The position numbers and the translations under genes are program-made. Below, piece after piece: positions 1-9,141 of a stretch of DNA of 64,000 bases (position 1 is its first letter; each line of letters begins with the position of its first letter). Under the pieces are notes generated by a model. The model saw nothing but the letters and a program-made list of their open reading frames with translations. It ran no database searches and was not told where the DNA came from. Where the stretch lies: assembly GCF_001661495.1 (NCBI RefSeq), contig NZ_BDDT01000008.1:62001-126000 (forward strand), given 5' to 3'. This DNA comes from Pseudoalteromonas prydzensis. GTDB taxonomy: Bacteria; Pseudomonadota; Gammaproteobacteria; Enterobacterales; Alteromonadaceae.

Positions 1-1
1 G

Positions 2-826
2 TATAGCGAAGGCGTGACAACGGTTGAAATTAAATCGGGTTACGGTTTAGATTGCGAAAATGAAGTTAAAATTCTCGAAGTAGCCCGGTTACTTGGTGAA
101 AATCACCCCGTTGATGTAAAAACGACCTTTTTAGGGGCACATGCTTTGCCACCTGAATACCAAGGCCGCAGTGATGAATACATTGAGTTGGTGTGTAATG
201 GCATGCTAACGCAAGTGGTTGCGGGTAATTTGGCTGATGCTGTGGATGTATTTTGTGAAAATGTGGGATTTAGTCATGCGCAAACTCGCCGTGTATTTGC
301 AGCGGCCACTAAACATGGTTTGCCTGTGAAATGCCACGCCGAACAATTATCAAATCAACATGGCGCCGAGCTTGTTGCCGAGTTTAAGGGCTTGTCGGCG
401 GATCATATCGAGCATTTAGATGAGCAGGGCGTAAAAGCGATGGCTGCTGCTGGAACCGTCGCGGTGTTATTACCCGGTGCATTTTACTTTTTACGTGAAA
501 CTAAACAGCCACCCATCGCGTTATTAAAGCAATATAATGTGCCTATGGCTATCTCCACAGACTTTAACCCAGGTACATCACCCTTGTGTTCTTTGCAATT
601 AATGATGAATATGGGCTGCACCTTATTTAGGTTAACACCAGAAGAAACCTTGGCTGGCGTCACCAAAAACGCAGCTAAAGCCCTTGGTTTAAGTGATCGT
701 GGCGTACTAAAAGTGGGTATGCGCGCCGATATAGCACATTGGCAGATATCCCATCCCGCGCAATTAAGTTACCAGTTAGGCGTAAATAAACTGTTAAATT
801 TGTGGGTTTTGGGTAGACTAAACTAA
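2..826 (+). CDS. hutI: Imidazolonepropionase HutI (5' end outside window)
   Basis: This is the C-terminal part, about 274 residues, of imidazolonepropionase, which opens the ring of imidazolone-5-propionate to N-formimidoyl-L-glutamate in histidine degradation. The reading frame is open from base 2, so the gene begins upstream of the window; the family is about 400-420 residues long. Visible family motifs are VEIKSGYGL near the start, [12 protein letters not shown] (a histidine near the metal site), [10 protein letters not shown], and [11 protein letters not shown] with the catalytic-site aspartate. It sits with hutG in a hut locus, although hutG is on the other strand and a signalling gene separates them. 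Family assignment is very secure. Confidence 0.95.
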   Translation, partial: YSEGVTTVEIKSGYGLDCENEVKILEVARLLGENHPVDVKTTFLGAHALPPEYQGRSDEYIELVCNGMLTQVVAGNLADAVDVFCENVGFSHAQTRRVFAAATKHGLPVKCHAEQLSNQHGAELVAEFKGLSADHIEHLDEQGVKAMAAAGTVAVLLPGAFYFLRETKQPPIALLKQYNVPMAISTDFNPGTSPLCSLQLMMNMGCTLFRLTPEETLAGVTKNAAKALGLSDRGVLKVGMRADIAHWQISHPAQLSYQLGVNKLLNLWVLGRLN

Positions 827-851
827 TCTGGTTTAACGTTGTACTGAAAAG

Positions 852-2618
852 ATGTTTTTAATTGCGCTATTAACAAACACAGGACTTGAATATACCGCAG
901 GGATCGCATTACTAAATCACCCACAATTACCTGTTTTTTTAGCCGGTGCGGTTTTAATGGCGATGATCTGCGCGTTATGCGTGGTGCAAAAGCCATTATT
1001 ACGCCTTAGTTATTTAATCAATAGCGTGCTAGCGCTGGCCATATTAAGCAACGAGCTAAACTTTTTAGAGCTATTATTTGCAGTCAGTATTGGCCTGCAT
1101 TTATGGTTGGCCTTCTCGCAAAATAAATGGGCTATGCTTACCCTGAGTTGCTGCTCTGCATTAGTATTTACAGTGCTGTTATCCGCTCATTTATTATTGG
1201 ATTTACCGCTGTATTTAATTGCTCTGGCGAGCATTGTATTGGCGATGTCAGGCTATTTTACTGATGAAGAATTAGCAATTGCTACAGATGATGTGACGCA
1301 GCTTAATAATGCCAATTATATGGAACCTGCGCCGTTATTAAACTTACCTAACATTAAATTGCTGCGCCAAGGTTATTACGATTGGCGTAAAGATAACCAA
1401 CAGCGGGCAGCCTTAGTGGTGTTTCGTTTAGAAGGATTTGCGCAAGTTAACCAGCATATTGGTCGTGATTTTGGTGACTTATTACTCGCACAGTCGGCAA
1501 ATCGCATTAAACAGCTGCTACTTATTGAAGAAGTTATTAGTTTAGATGGGGAGCAAAAGTTAGCACACTTAGGTGGCCTTAACTTTGCTTTTATCTGCAA
1601 CTTAGCACAGCAAAAACATTTACATGAACAGTTAATCAATCAAATATTAGGAGCAACTGTAAAACCTTTCAATGTGGCTAATTGCACTATCAAAGTAAGC
1701 GCGCGGGCGAGTTTTGTTGACTGTGATGAGCAAGAAAATAGTTTTGATAATTTAGTTTCATTTGCTTTCCTCGCATTAGATAGCCACCCTAAACAGCAAG
1801 TGGTGGCCTACCATCAGCAAATGAAAATAGAGCAACTAGAGCAACAAGCCCGCTTGCACGAATTAGCCAATATAGATTTTTCCAGCGAACTTGAATTGTA
1901 TTTCCAGCCGATTATTTGCAATCAACACGATAACATTGAGTTTTTAGAGTTATTGTTACGTTGGCAGCATCCACGACAAGGAATTTTATCCGCCAACCGT
2001 TTTATAGATGACATACGTGTCGCAGGGCTTGCCTATCCATTAGCAACCTTTGTGATCGAGCGTGCAGCGGAGCTGGCAATGGCACTGCGCATGGAAGGTA
2101 TCAGCATGCCTTTAAGTATTAATTTATTCGGCTCTGAAATGCTAAATGAAGAGTTTATCGAGTTTGTTGACCGTATCTTTGTGGAACATCAGCTACAAGC
2201 TGGAGATCTCATTGTAGAGTGCCCACTTAATCTATTTATGAGTTTAGATGATCAAGGCAAAGCCATGGTGGCGCGCATTAATAGTATAGGTATTAAAATC
2301 TGTGTTGATGGTCTTGGCGACAGCCCAATCTGGTTAGCTAAATTGCCGAATCTAGCCGTTGAATATGTAAAAATAGCCCCTGCATTAACCGCTGACTTTA
2401 GCCAGCAAAGCCATGTTCGTAGTTTGATCAGCGGTATGGTCGATATGCACAATCAGCAAAATGCTAAAGTTATCTGCGAAGGTGTTGAAACCCGTGAACA
2501 GCTAAACTTTGTAAAAAGCCTAAATACTTATGCTGCACAAGGGTATTACTTTAGTCATCCATTAAGTAGCGTGGGTATGATTTCATGGCTTAGGCAATGG
2601 CAAATAGAGCACCAATAG
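852..2618 (+). CDS. Membrane protein with degenerate GGDEF and EAL domains
   Basis: A 588-residue protein with about five hydrophobic segments in residues 1-135, then a GGDEF-like domain (about 170-310) and an EAL-like domain (about 335-588). Both active sites look dead. The GGDEF signature reads GGLNF and the EAL motif reads ELLLRW. The ELTES-type metal motif reads VECPLN, and the DDFGTG loop reads VDGLGDSP. The EGVET motif and the AQGYYFSHP end are kept. I infer a sensor or scaffold in c-di-GMP or RNA-turnover signalling rather than an enzyme. It starts 25 bases after hutI and ends 3 bases before the convergent hutG stop, so it may be cotranscribed with hutI. No specific name is justified. 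Confidence 0.85.
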   Translation: MFLIALLTNTGLEYTAGIALLNHPQLPVFLAGAVLMAMICALCVVQKPLLRLSYLINSVLALAILSNELNFLELLFAVSIGLHLWLAFSQNKWAMLTLSCCSALVFTVLLSAHLLLDLPLYLIALASIVLAMSGYFTDEELAIATDDVTQLNNANYMEPAPLLNLPNIKLLRQGYYDWRKDNQQRAALVVFRLEGFAQVNQHIGRDFGDLLLAQSANRIKQLLLIEEVISLDGEQKLAHLGGLNFAFICNLAQQKHLHEQLINQILGATVKPFNVANCTIKVSARASFVDCDEQENSFDNLVSFAFLALDSHPKQQVVAYHQQMKIEQLEQQARLHELANIDFSSELELYFQPIICNQHDNIEFLELLLRWQHPRQGILSANRFIDDIRVAGLAYPLATFVIERAAELAMALRMEGISMPLSINLFGSEMLNEEFIEFVDRIFVEHQLQAGDLIVECPLNLFMSLDDQGKAMVARINSIGIKICVDGLGDSPIWLAKLPNLAVEYVKIAPALTADFSQQSHVRSLISGMVDMHNQQNAKVICEGVETREQLNFVKSLNTYAAQGYYFSHPLSSVGMISWLRQWQIEHQ

Positions 2619-2621
2619 CCG

Positions 2622-3671
2622 CTATGCATGCTCTCTAGCTTGTAGGTATGCATTCACAAGCGCGGTGATTATTTGCCCTGCATCACTGATTCCTGCTTGC
2701 ATCCCACTGGGGTGTTGGTTTGGGGCCGCTTCACATAAATGCAGGTAATGGCTGTTAATTTGACTGGCAGCCAAATGCACAAAATGTTCGGCGTCACTAA
2801 CACTAAAACCACAGTTTGTGTAAGCACTGACAGGCATTAATGAAATACTATCTAAATCAACTTCCACACCAAGAGGGGCATGAGTTAGGGTTGCAAGAGC
2901 TTGTTGGCATGCTTCAGTAAGGGTTTTCTCGCGTCTTACTTGCAGCGCTTGGTAGCTGTCGTAATTAAATTGCGCAGTAGCTAAGGCATCTATAATCGCT
3001 TGGTTATTCTTTAGCTCATGCATACCAATCACATGGTAATGACCAAGGTGTTGCTCGTTGTAAGCATAGCGAAAGCCATTACCACTGTGGCGACCTTCAC
3101 AATCACGAAAATCAGCATGAGGATCAAAGTTAATTGCATTGACCGCTGTTTGTTTGTGTTTACTGAGTGCGCGAATAATGCCTAAGCAATTATTATGGCC
3201 ACCACCAATCACGATAGGCTCAAGGCCAGCGGCAAAAATCAAGCTCAGCACTTGCTCAACACGTTGATCAAGTTGGGCGCATAACTCGCGTAATTGCGCT
3301 AATTGTTGAGGGTTTTGGTTTGATAAATCGCGCGCTGCTTGGGTTAAATCGTTAATTGCGACTTCGCCTAATAACAACACTTTTTCGTTCGCTAAAAATT
3401 GGTTATCAGGTTGATTTAAAAAGCGTTTTAGGAATGCTTGCCAACCATCTTCGGCACCACCATTACCTAAGTTAGCTCGTGGGCCAATATCTTCACAAAT
3501 ACCCAATAGAACATACTTAATACCAAATTGTGCGGCATCTTGCATGGCTTGCAGTGGCTCAACATGGGTGTCGAGTAGGGCGATAGATTGCCACGCTTTC
3601 TTTTCGTTGGCGCGACTGTTACACCATGGTTTAACAGTCGCTTCGTCATAAATATGGAGATGGTTTGCCAC
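2622..3671 (-). CDS. hutG: Formimidoylglutamase (arginase family)
   Basis: A 349-residue ureohydrolase-family enzyme expected to hydrolyse N-formimidoyl-L-glutamate to glutamate and formamide in histidine catabolism. The binuclear manganese ligands of the family are visible: the histidine in GGGHNN, the aspartates and histidine in NFDPHADFRD, and two aspartates in VEVDLDSIS. Length is slightly above the usual 310-330 residues. Its neighbour hutI makes formimidoylglutamase more likely than arginase or agmatinase. The start is 3 bases after the rraA stop, so rraA and hutG probably share a transcript. Confidence 0.88.
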   Translation of the reverse strand: MANHLHIYDEATVKPWCNSRANEKKAWQSIALLDTHVEPLQAMQDAAQFGIKYVLLGICEDIGPRANLGNGGAEDGWQAFLKRFLNQPDNQFLANEKVLLLGEVAINDLTQAARDLSNQNPQQLAQLRELCAQLDQRVEQVLSLIFAAGLEPIVIGGGHNNCLGIIRALSKHKQTAVNAINFDPHADFRDCEGRHSGNGFRYAYNEQHLGHYHVIGMHELKNNQAIIDALATAQFNYDSYQALQVRREKTLTEACQQALATLTHAPLGVEVDLDSISLMPVSAYTNCGFSVSDAEHFVHLAASQINSHYLHLCEAAPNQHPSGMQAGISDAGQIITALVNAYLQAREHA

Positions 3672-3674
3672 TGA

Positions 3675-4172
3675 TTATTCTTCTACAATTTCCAGTTCGA
3701 GTTCTTCAGCTGATAATACAATGCCTGTACTGTCGGCGTAGATAAAATCATCATCAAAAAATGATACACCAGCAAAGTTTACGCCAATGCCGTCTTCGCC
3801 AGCACCGGTGCTGTCAGCAGCAACTGGAATAGAAGCGATGGCTTGAATACCTAAATCAAGTTCTTCAAGCTCATCAACATGGCGTACTGCGCCATAAACC
3901 ACAATACCTTGCCAATTGTTTTCAATGGCTAGTTCTGCAAGCTCAATATCAATGAGCGCACGACGCGTCGAGCCACCACCATCGATTAGTAATACGCACT
4001 CTTCGCCATCTTGAGAGAGTATATCGCGGATCAGTTCATTATTTTCAAAACATTTAACGGTTTTAATACGGCCACTAAAGTTGTGACGACCGCCAAAATT
4101 AATGAACATAGGTTCGAGCACATCGACCACATCGGCAAAGTGATCGCATAAATCTGAAGTGCTGTAATCCAT
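3675..4172 (-). CDS. rraA: Regulator of ribonuclease E activity RraA
   Basis: A 165-residue protein closely resembling E. coli RraA, which binds RNase E and inhibits mRNA processing. Matching stretches include [56 protein letters not shown] and [12 protein letters not shown]. RraA belongs to a fold shared with class II aldolases and methyltransferase-like proteins, but this sequence follows the gammaproteobacterial RraA pattern throughout. It is immediately upstream of hutG, which is not the E. coli context (next to menA). Linkage to histidine catabolism is probably just cotranscription. Confidence 0.92.
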   Translation of the reverse strand: MDYSTSDLCDHFADVVDVLEPMFINFGGRHNFSGRIKTVKCFENNELIRDILSQDGEECVLLIDGGGSTRRALIDIELAELAIENNWQGIVVYGAVRHVDELEELDLGIQAIASIPVAADSTGAGEDGIGVNFAGVSFFDDDFIYADSTGIVLSAEELELEIVEE

Positions 4173-4390
4173 TTTTCTATCCTTATCTAAAGATACGTGA
4201 GCTGAACTTTAGTATACCTTGCTTAATTGCAATAACAACGACTTAATCGTAGTAAATTGCGCTCTTTTTAAACAATTATTGCGCTAAAACAGCAAAAGCA
4301 ACATTAGTGTCTTAAAAGCGTCACTCAATTGTTATTTTCACCGCCTAAGCTGAAATTGTGTACAGAGTTTACACAGTAAAGGAGCAAGTG

Positions 4391-4930
4391 ATGAATGAGA
4401 ACAACATGCTAAAAAAAGTGGCTCAGCTGGATCAAAGTTTATTTTTGATGGTGTTTAATGGCAATGCCCCAACATGGTTAAAAAATTCTGCATTAGGTTT
4501 CTCTAAAACAGGCAATGGAGGGCTTTATGTGTTAATCGCCGTCGGCTTTGGCTGGCTTAGTAATGAACCAGAATTACAATTAATGGCGATGACGCTATTA
4601 CTAGGCTTTTTAATTGAACGTCCCATATATTTTGTCGCAAAAAACAGTTTTGCCAGAATCAGGCCGTGTGATGGCTTAATTAAAGGCGCTTACATTGTTC
4701 CTAGTGATAAATTTAGCTTACCGTCTGGGCATAGTGCTGGGGCATTTTTAGTCGCAGTTGTATTAGCTCAGTACTTTCCCGAGTTTGTTAGCCTGTGGTT
4801 TTTATGGGCTGCATGTGTTGCGGCATCTCGGGTGTTACTTGGCGTACATTTTCCTGTTGATGTAGTACTTGGTGCATTAATGGGCAGCAGTTGTGGTTTA
4901 TTAGCAATCTTGATCGTGGCGACTTTATGA
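4391..4930 (+). CDS. PAP2-family membrane phosphatase
   Basis: A 179-residue integral membrane protein of the type 2 phosphatidic acid phosphatase family. The three family motifs are present: KNSFARIRPC, PSGHSAG, and SRVLLGVHFPVD with the catalytic histidines. Several hydrophobic segments surround them. Likely substrates are lipid phosphates such as undecaprenyl pyrophosphate or phosphatidylglycerophosphate; the sequence alone does not decide. The ATG at 4391 is preferred over an upstream GTG at 4358 because AAAGGAGC lies at correct spacing before it. Its stop overlaps the start of the glycosyltransferase gene (ATGA), which suggests translational coupling. Confidence 0.87.
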   Translation: MNENNMLKKVAQLDQSLFLMVFNGNAPTWLKNSALGFSKTGNGGLYVLIAVGFGWLSNEPELQLMAMTLLLGFLIERPIYFVAKNSFARIRPCDGLIKGAYIVPSDKFSLPSGHSAGAFLVAVVLAQYFPEFVSLWFLWAACVAASRVLLGVHFPVDVVLGALMGSSCGLLAILIVATL

Positions 4931-5955
4931 GAATACTGTATGGCATCCAAGGGACTGGCAATGGTCATGTCACCCGTGCGCGAGTGATGGCAAATGCATT
5001 CAAGCAAATGGGGGTTGAGGTTGATTATGTGTTTTCAGGTCGCACTCAGCAAAATTACTTTGATATGGACGAGTTTGCAAATTACCGTAGTTTTCGAGGT
5101 TTATCCTTCAGTACTAAAAATGGCCAAGTAAATAGTTATCAGACAGTAAAAAATACCCGGCTATGTAAATTACTTCGAGATATAAAATTGCTCGATGTAT
5201 CAGGCTATGATTTTGTCTTTAACGACTTTGAACCTATCACTGCATGGGCAGCAAAACGCCAAGGTGTGCCTGTTATTGGCATGAGCCATCAAGCTGCGTT
5301 TTTGTCGCCAAAAGTGCCGATGTTTGGCCACAGTTTGTTGCGCCGCTCATTTATTAAATACTATGCCCCCGCGGATATTTATTTGGGGGTGCATTGGCAA
5401 CCTTTCGCACAAAATATCATTCCGCCATTTATTGCTCACCACCAACACAATAATCCAGTTAATGTTGATAATAAAGTGTTGGTGTATCTGCCGTTTGAAG
5501 ATCTCAACAGTGTGGTTGATTACTTGCGAGATTTTCCTGAAAAAGAATTTTACTGCTATCACCCGCAAGCAGACAATACTTCAACTGGGCACATTCATTT
5601 GCGAAGCCCCGCCCGTAATGGTTTTTTAAATGACTTAGCAAACGCCTCAGGTGTGATCGCCAATGCCGGGTTTGAGCTTTCGAGTGAGGCATTAAAGCTA
5701 GGTAAAAAACTGTTATTAAAACCGTTGGCTGGGCAGTTTGAACAAGCTGCCAATGCCCAAACATTACTGGCAATGAAAGCGGCTCACATCATGAATTACT
5801 TAAACCCTAATGCTTTGGATGATTGGATCAATAGTAAAAGCCACAAACAAATTAATTTTCCTAGCGATCCGCAGCCATTAGTTGATTGGCTAGCGGCAAA
5901 ACAATGGAGTAACACCGAGGAATTACATCAAAACTTATGGTCTGCGGTAAGTTAA
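4927..5955 (+). CDS. Glycosyltransferase-like protein, MJ1255/VC2487 type
   Basis: A 342-residue protein with the nucleotide-sugar glycosyltransferase look of the MJ1255-like family. The glycine-rich N-terminus YGIQGTGNGHVTRARV is followed by VDYVFSGR, GMSHQAAFLSP, and the C-terminal VIANAGFELSSEALKLGK resembling the donor-binding region of GT-B (MurG-like) enzymes. The ATG at 4927 overlaps the PAP2 stop, so the two are likely translated together. I infer a joint role in modifying a lipid-linked or envelope glycan. The acceptor is unknown. Confidence 0.78.
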   Translation: MRILYGIQGTGNGHVTRARVMANAFKQMGVEVDYVFSGRTQQNYFDMDEFANYRSFRGLSFSTKNGQVNSYQTVKNTRLCKLLRDIKLLDVSGYDFVFNDFEPITAWAAKRQGVPVIGMSHQAAFLSPKVPMFGHSLLRRSFIKYYAPADIYLGVHWQPFAQNIIPPFIAHHQHNNPVNVDNKVLVYLPFEDLNSVVDYLRDFPEKEFYCYHPQADNTSTGHIHLRSPARNGFLNDLANASGVIANAGFELSSEALKLGKKLLLKPLAGQFEQAANAQTLLAMKAAHIMNYLNPNALDDWINSKSHKQINFPSDPQPLVDWLAAKQWSNTEELHQNLWSAVS

Positions 5956-6072
5956 CCCCTAATTTAGCTAAGTTTTTTTAGAGCATCATAGTAAATAGAG
6001 CAATAATGTAAGCTAACTATTCGTTATTTAACTATACTATTTACAGTGAATTATTTTTAAAGGCTGTTGTTA

Positions 6073-7953
6073 ATGGGTTTACTCCAAAATTTGACTATTA
6101 AACGTCGTTTACAAGTCAATGCACTCGTAGTTGGTCTTGCGATGGTAGTTATGTTGTGCGTTATTATTTATGAAGCACGCATAATGCTAAAGCTAAACGA
6201 AACGATTCAGTACGCGGAAGAGCTTGATATACATGAACTCTCTATGCGTAAGTACGAAAAAGATTTTTTGTTTTACAAACAAGAAAGTAGTTTAGAGTTG
6301 TTTGCACAAGAATATGAGCAACTAAAATATAAAATTAGTATGTTAACTGAGCTCTCACGTGAGCTTGATATCGCCACTGCGCAAGTGGAGCAATTTGCCA
6401 TCCTTGCTAAGCAGTATAATGATGATTTTCAAAAGGTTGTAAAATTACAAAAGAAAATAGGTTTACACCCTAAAGATGCCTTGTATGGTGAACTACGAGA
6501 TGCGGTTCATAAAATTGAGACTTTGCTGGATGAGCAAGATAACTACCATTTACTGAGCTTAATGTTACAGCTAAGGCGCTCTGAAAAAGATTTTATGCTG
6601 CGCTTTGATCTGAAATACTTAGCCAGTTTTGAAGGCGGTGTAGTGCAGTTAGAGCGTCAAATTCGCAATGAAAACTTGGCTTCAAGTGACCAGTCAGAGC
6701 TATTACGTTTACTTGCAGTTTATAACAGTAAGTTTAAATCGTTAGTTGATGCGCAAGTTGCATTAGGTCTGGATTTGAATTCTGGTGCGCTCGGTAGAAT
6801 GAGAGACAGCGTCAAACAAAGTGATGATTTAGTCACTTTAATTACGACCGCAACTAAGCAACAAGTTGAATCTACCGCAGCACAAGCGCAAATGATCGCC
6901 ATCATCATTTTTATTGTGGCCAGTTTGCTGGTGATGATTTTAGTCTACTTGACGAGTCGTTCGATCATTGTTCCTATTGAGCGGGTTTACCATACGATTA
7001 ATGAAATTCGCCGCAACAATGATTTACGCCTTGCTATAGAGCACAGCGGTAAAGACGAAGTCACCATCATGACGATTGATTTTAATAGTCTTATAAATGA
7101 TTTCAAAAAACTGATCTACGAAGTGAATACCGCTTTAACCACGCTAAATATAGCGACCGATCACTTATCGGAAACCACCGCCGCCACCAGTTCAGGTATG
7201 CAAGAGCAGTTACATGAAGCGGATATGGTAGCAACGGCTGCCACTGAAATGCAGGCGACTATTCAGGATATTTCTCATAATACTGAGGCCGCAGCTAAAA
7301 AAGCTGAATCAACTAACCAAAGTGCGCAACAAGGACGTAAAGAAGTAGAGGCCACGGTTAAGCAAATTAAGCAGTTGTCTGATTCATTAGGTAACGCATC
7401 AACGGTCGTATCACAACTTGAAAAAGACGGCGAAACCATTGGTTCAGTATTAGATGTAATTCGGGGTATCGCGGAACAAACGAATTTACTCGCACTTAAT
7501 GCAGCCATTGAAGCGGCGCGTGCTGGTGAACAAGGTCGCGGCTTCGCAGTGGTCGCCGATGAAGTTCGCTCACTTGCTCAGCGCACTCAAGAATCAACCA
7601 AAGAGATTGAAAGCATTATTTCTATCTTGCAAGGGCGAACTCAAGAAGTGGTGAGCATTATGCAGCATTGTAGAAACCAAGGCGGCGAAAGCGCAGCGCA
7701 AGCCACTAAAGCCGGTGAACTGTTAGGCTCAATTACCGAAGATGTACAAACCATTATGGAAATGAGCACCCACATTGCCGCCGCCATTGAAGAGCAAAGC
7801 CAAGTTGCCTCAGAGGTGAATAAAAACGTCGTACGGATTCGCGATATTGCCGAAGACGCCTCAGCCCATTCAGCAACAAATGCGCAAACTAGCGAAGAAG
7901 TGTCAGAGCAAGCAAGAGTACTTTATAAAGCGATAGATAAGTTTAAGGTTTAA
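6073..7953 (+). CDS. Methyl-accepting chemotaxis protein
   Basis: A 626-residue chemoreceptor. A hydrophobic segment near residues 14-34 and another near 280-302 bracket a mostly helical periplasmic sensing region. A HAMP segment follows, then the cytoplasmic four-helix signalling domain with the strongly conserved hairpin tip [20 protein letters not shown] and [18 protein letters not shown]. It would signal through CheA/CheW to the flagellar motor. The ligand is not predictable. No CheR-docking pentapeptide is seen at the C-terminus (ends KAIDKFKV). ATG 6073 is chosen over TTG 6067, with AAAGG about 10 bases upstream. It stands alone, followed by a terminator-like hairpin. Confidence 0.95.
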   Translation: MGLLQNLTIKRRLQVNALVVGLAMVVMLCVIIYEARIMLKLNETIQYAEELDIHELSMRKYEKDFLFYKQESSLELFAQEYEQLKYKISMLTELSRELDIATAQVEQFAILAKQYNDDFQKVVKLQKKIGLHPKDALYGELRDAVHKIETLLDEQDNYHLLSLMLQLRRSEKDFMLRFDLKYLASFEGGVVQLERQIRNENLASSDQSELLRLLAVYNSKFKSLVDAQVALGLDLNSGALGRMRDSVKQSDDLVTLITTATKQQVESTAAQAQMIAIIIFIVASLLVMILVYLTSRSIIVPIERVYHTINEIRRNNDLRLAIEHSGKDEVTIMTIDFNSLINDFKKLIYEVNTALTTLNIATDHLSETTAATSSGMQEQLHEADMVATAATEMQATIQDISHNTEAAAKKAESTNQSAQQGRKEVEATVKQIKQLSDSLGNASTVVSQLEKDGETIGSVLDVIRGIAEQTNLLALNAAIEAARAGEQGRGFAVVADEVRSLAQRTQESTKEIESIISILQGRTQEVVSIMQHCRNQGGESAAQATKAGELLGSITEDVQTIMEMSTHIAAAIEEQSQVASEVNKNVVRIRDIAEDASAHSATNAQTSEEVSEQARVLYKAIDKFKV

Positions 7954-7956
7954 TAT

Positions 7957-7998
7957 TAGGTGTTAGGTTCTAGGGTTTAGGCTCTAGGAATTAGCTGA
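7957..7998 (+). repeat. Degenerate heptamer array (TAGGNNN)
   Basis: Beginning 3 bases after the chemoreceptor stop, five consecutive 7-base units start with TAGG (TAGGTGT, TAGGTTC, TAGGGTT, TAGGCTC, TAGGAAT), followed by TAGCTGA. One unit is identical to the TAGGTTC heptamer repeated eight times on the other strand at 13549-13604. In both places the array directly follows the 3' end of a gene and reads TAGG in that gene's direction. Confidence 0.75.
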
Positions 7999-8010
7999 GC
8001 TTTAAGCGCT

Positions 8011-8061
8011 AAGCCATAAGTTTTAAGCAGCCCTGAGTTGTTTGAAAGTTATGGCTTTTTT
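8011..8061 (+). terminator. Terminator-like hairpin after the chemoreceptor gene
   Basis: AAGCCATAA at 8011-8019 pairs perfectly with TTATGGCTT at 8049-8057 across a 29-base loop and runs into a T tract ending at 8061. The long loop makes it an unusual intrinsic terminator, but position and T tract fit the end of the chemoreceptor transcript. Confidence 0.5.
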
Positions 8062-8114
8062 GTTTGGGTAAGTAAATGAGCGTGGGACGAGCAGGCGTAT
8101 GCGTGCACGACAAA

Positions 8115-8184
8115 GTACAATAGCGCAGTATCGTCTCTTGCTAACAGCGATTAGTTGAACTATTATTTGTACGTTATTTTGTAC
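8115..8184 (+). promoter_or_regulatory. Putative operator of the toxin-antitoxin operon
   Basis: Two TTGTAC hexamers at 8167-8172 and 8179-8184 are spaced 12 bases centre to centre, and an inverted GTACAA lies at 8115-8120. GTAC-containing palindromes just before a Phd/YefM antitoxin gene are typical binding sites for the antitoxin and the toxin-antitoxin complex. Autoregulation is inferred. Confidence 0.45.
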
Positions 8185-8199
8185 TAATTGGAGTTCAAT

Positions 8200-8478
8200 A
8201 TGAGTCGCATTCGTTTCGATCAAGATATTCAACCGTTATCTGAATTTCGTGCCGGTGTCGCATCTTACATCAAACAAATCAATGAGACTCGTCGTCCATT
8301 GGTAATCACACAACATGGTAAAGGCGTAGCCGTTGTTCTCGATGTTGCAGAGTATGAAGCAATGCAAGAAAAGATCGAACTACTTGAAGAAATGCGTACC
8401 GCAGAAGCTCAATTGGCTTTAGGGCTAGGTGTTGCAAATGAAGATGCGCGCTCACAAGTGCTAGAGCGCATTAAGTAA
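8200..8478 (+). CDS. Phd/YefM-family antitoxin
   Basis: A 92-residue type II antitoxin. The N-terminal half has the Phd/YefM DNA-binding fold pattern (PLSEFRAGVASYIKQI, RRPLVITQHGKGVAVVLDV, EYEAMQE). The acidic, helical C-terminal half is the part expected to wrap the toxin. It would neutralise the downstream ParE/RelE-like toxin and repress the operon. ATG 8200 is preferred over TTG 8188 because GGAG at 8190-8193 is correctly placed for it. The stop TAA overlaps the toxin ATG (TAATG). Confidence 0.9.
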   Translation: MSRIRFDQDIQPLSEFRAGVASYIKQINETRRPLVITQHGKGVAVVLDVAEYEAMQEKIELLEEMRTAEAQLALGLGVANEDARSQVLERIK

Positions 8479-8765
8479 TGAAAGTAGTTTGGTCCCCATT
8501 AGCACTTCAAAAACTGGGTGATGCAGCAGAGTTCATTTCTTTAGATAACCGAGTAGCTGCTGAAAAATGGGTGAATGACGTTTTTGACAAAACAGCATTG
8601 CTTGGCAATATGCCAGAAATGGGGCGTTTCGTTCCTGAAATACCTAACACTAATTACCGTGAAATTATTTTTGGTTACTACCGTATTATCTACAGTTTAA
8701 GCCACGAAATTCGAATATTAACAGTTCGTAATTGCCGGCAAATTTTGACCGAAGACGATGTGTAA
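8478..8765 (+). CDS. ParE/RelE-superfamily toxin
   Basis: A 95-residue toxin of the ParE/RelE superfamily. Family features are the N-terminal VVWSPLALQKLGDAAEFI, the central GNMPEMGRFVPEI, and the C-terminal strand pattern YREIIFGYYRIIYSL followed by IRILTVRNCRQIL. Members either block DNA gyrase (ParE) or cleave ribosome-bound mRNA (RelE). The sequence pattern looks more like ParE, but this is not certain. It overlaps the antitoxin gene by one base. This is the left-most gene of the accessory island. Confidence 0.88.
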   Translation: MKVVWSPLALQKLGDAAEFISLDNRVAAEKWVNDVFDKTALLGNMPEMGRFVPEIPNTNYREIIFGYYRIIYSLSHEIRILTVRNCRQILTEDDV

Positions 8766-8797
8766 AACTGTGTTTAACATCTTTAAGCTTTAACTCG

Positions 8798-8976
8798 GCC
8801 AATAGGCAGTAGTGTTGTTTTTGACCGTTTTTATATAGTGACGATCAACGCTAAATCAATAAACAAATTCGGTTAGTTATATTCTCTAAAGCGCAGCGCC
8901 TCTTAACCTCTTTGTGAATGATTTAGTTAGTTAAAGATCTTTTTTCACAAAGAGAAGGGAATGAGAAGTAAATGAG
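8798..8976 (+). repeat. Hairpin-bearing repeat, copy A
   Basis: This stretch, within the 376-base gap after the toxin gene, is clearly related to 10031-10295. Shared blocks are CAATAGGCA, TTTTTGACCGTTT, CTAAATCAA, AGCGCCTCTTAACCTCTTTG and AAAGATCTTTT...CACAAAGAGAAGGGAATGAG. It contains a perfect 11-base inverted repeat, CTCTTTGTGAA at 8908-8918 and TTCACAAAGAG at 8944-8954. No gene is visible in it; the remaining bases to 9141 show nothing recognisable apart from AT-rich sequence. Confidence 0.8.
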
Positions 8977-9141
8977 GGAAACTTAGCGCTTAATTAGTAT
9001 TGGCACGCTTAAATAATCGATAACCTAACACGAATATTACTAAGCGATTGAATCAAAATAGCAACTCGGTTATGGTTAATGAATCAATAAAAATAAATAC
9101 GAGTTATTCTTCAGGCTCGTTAGTTTTTAATCGACATCATC

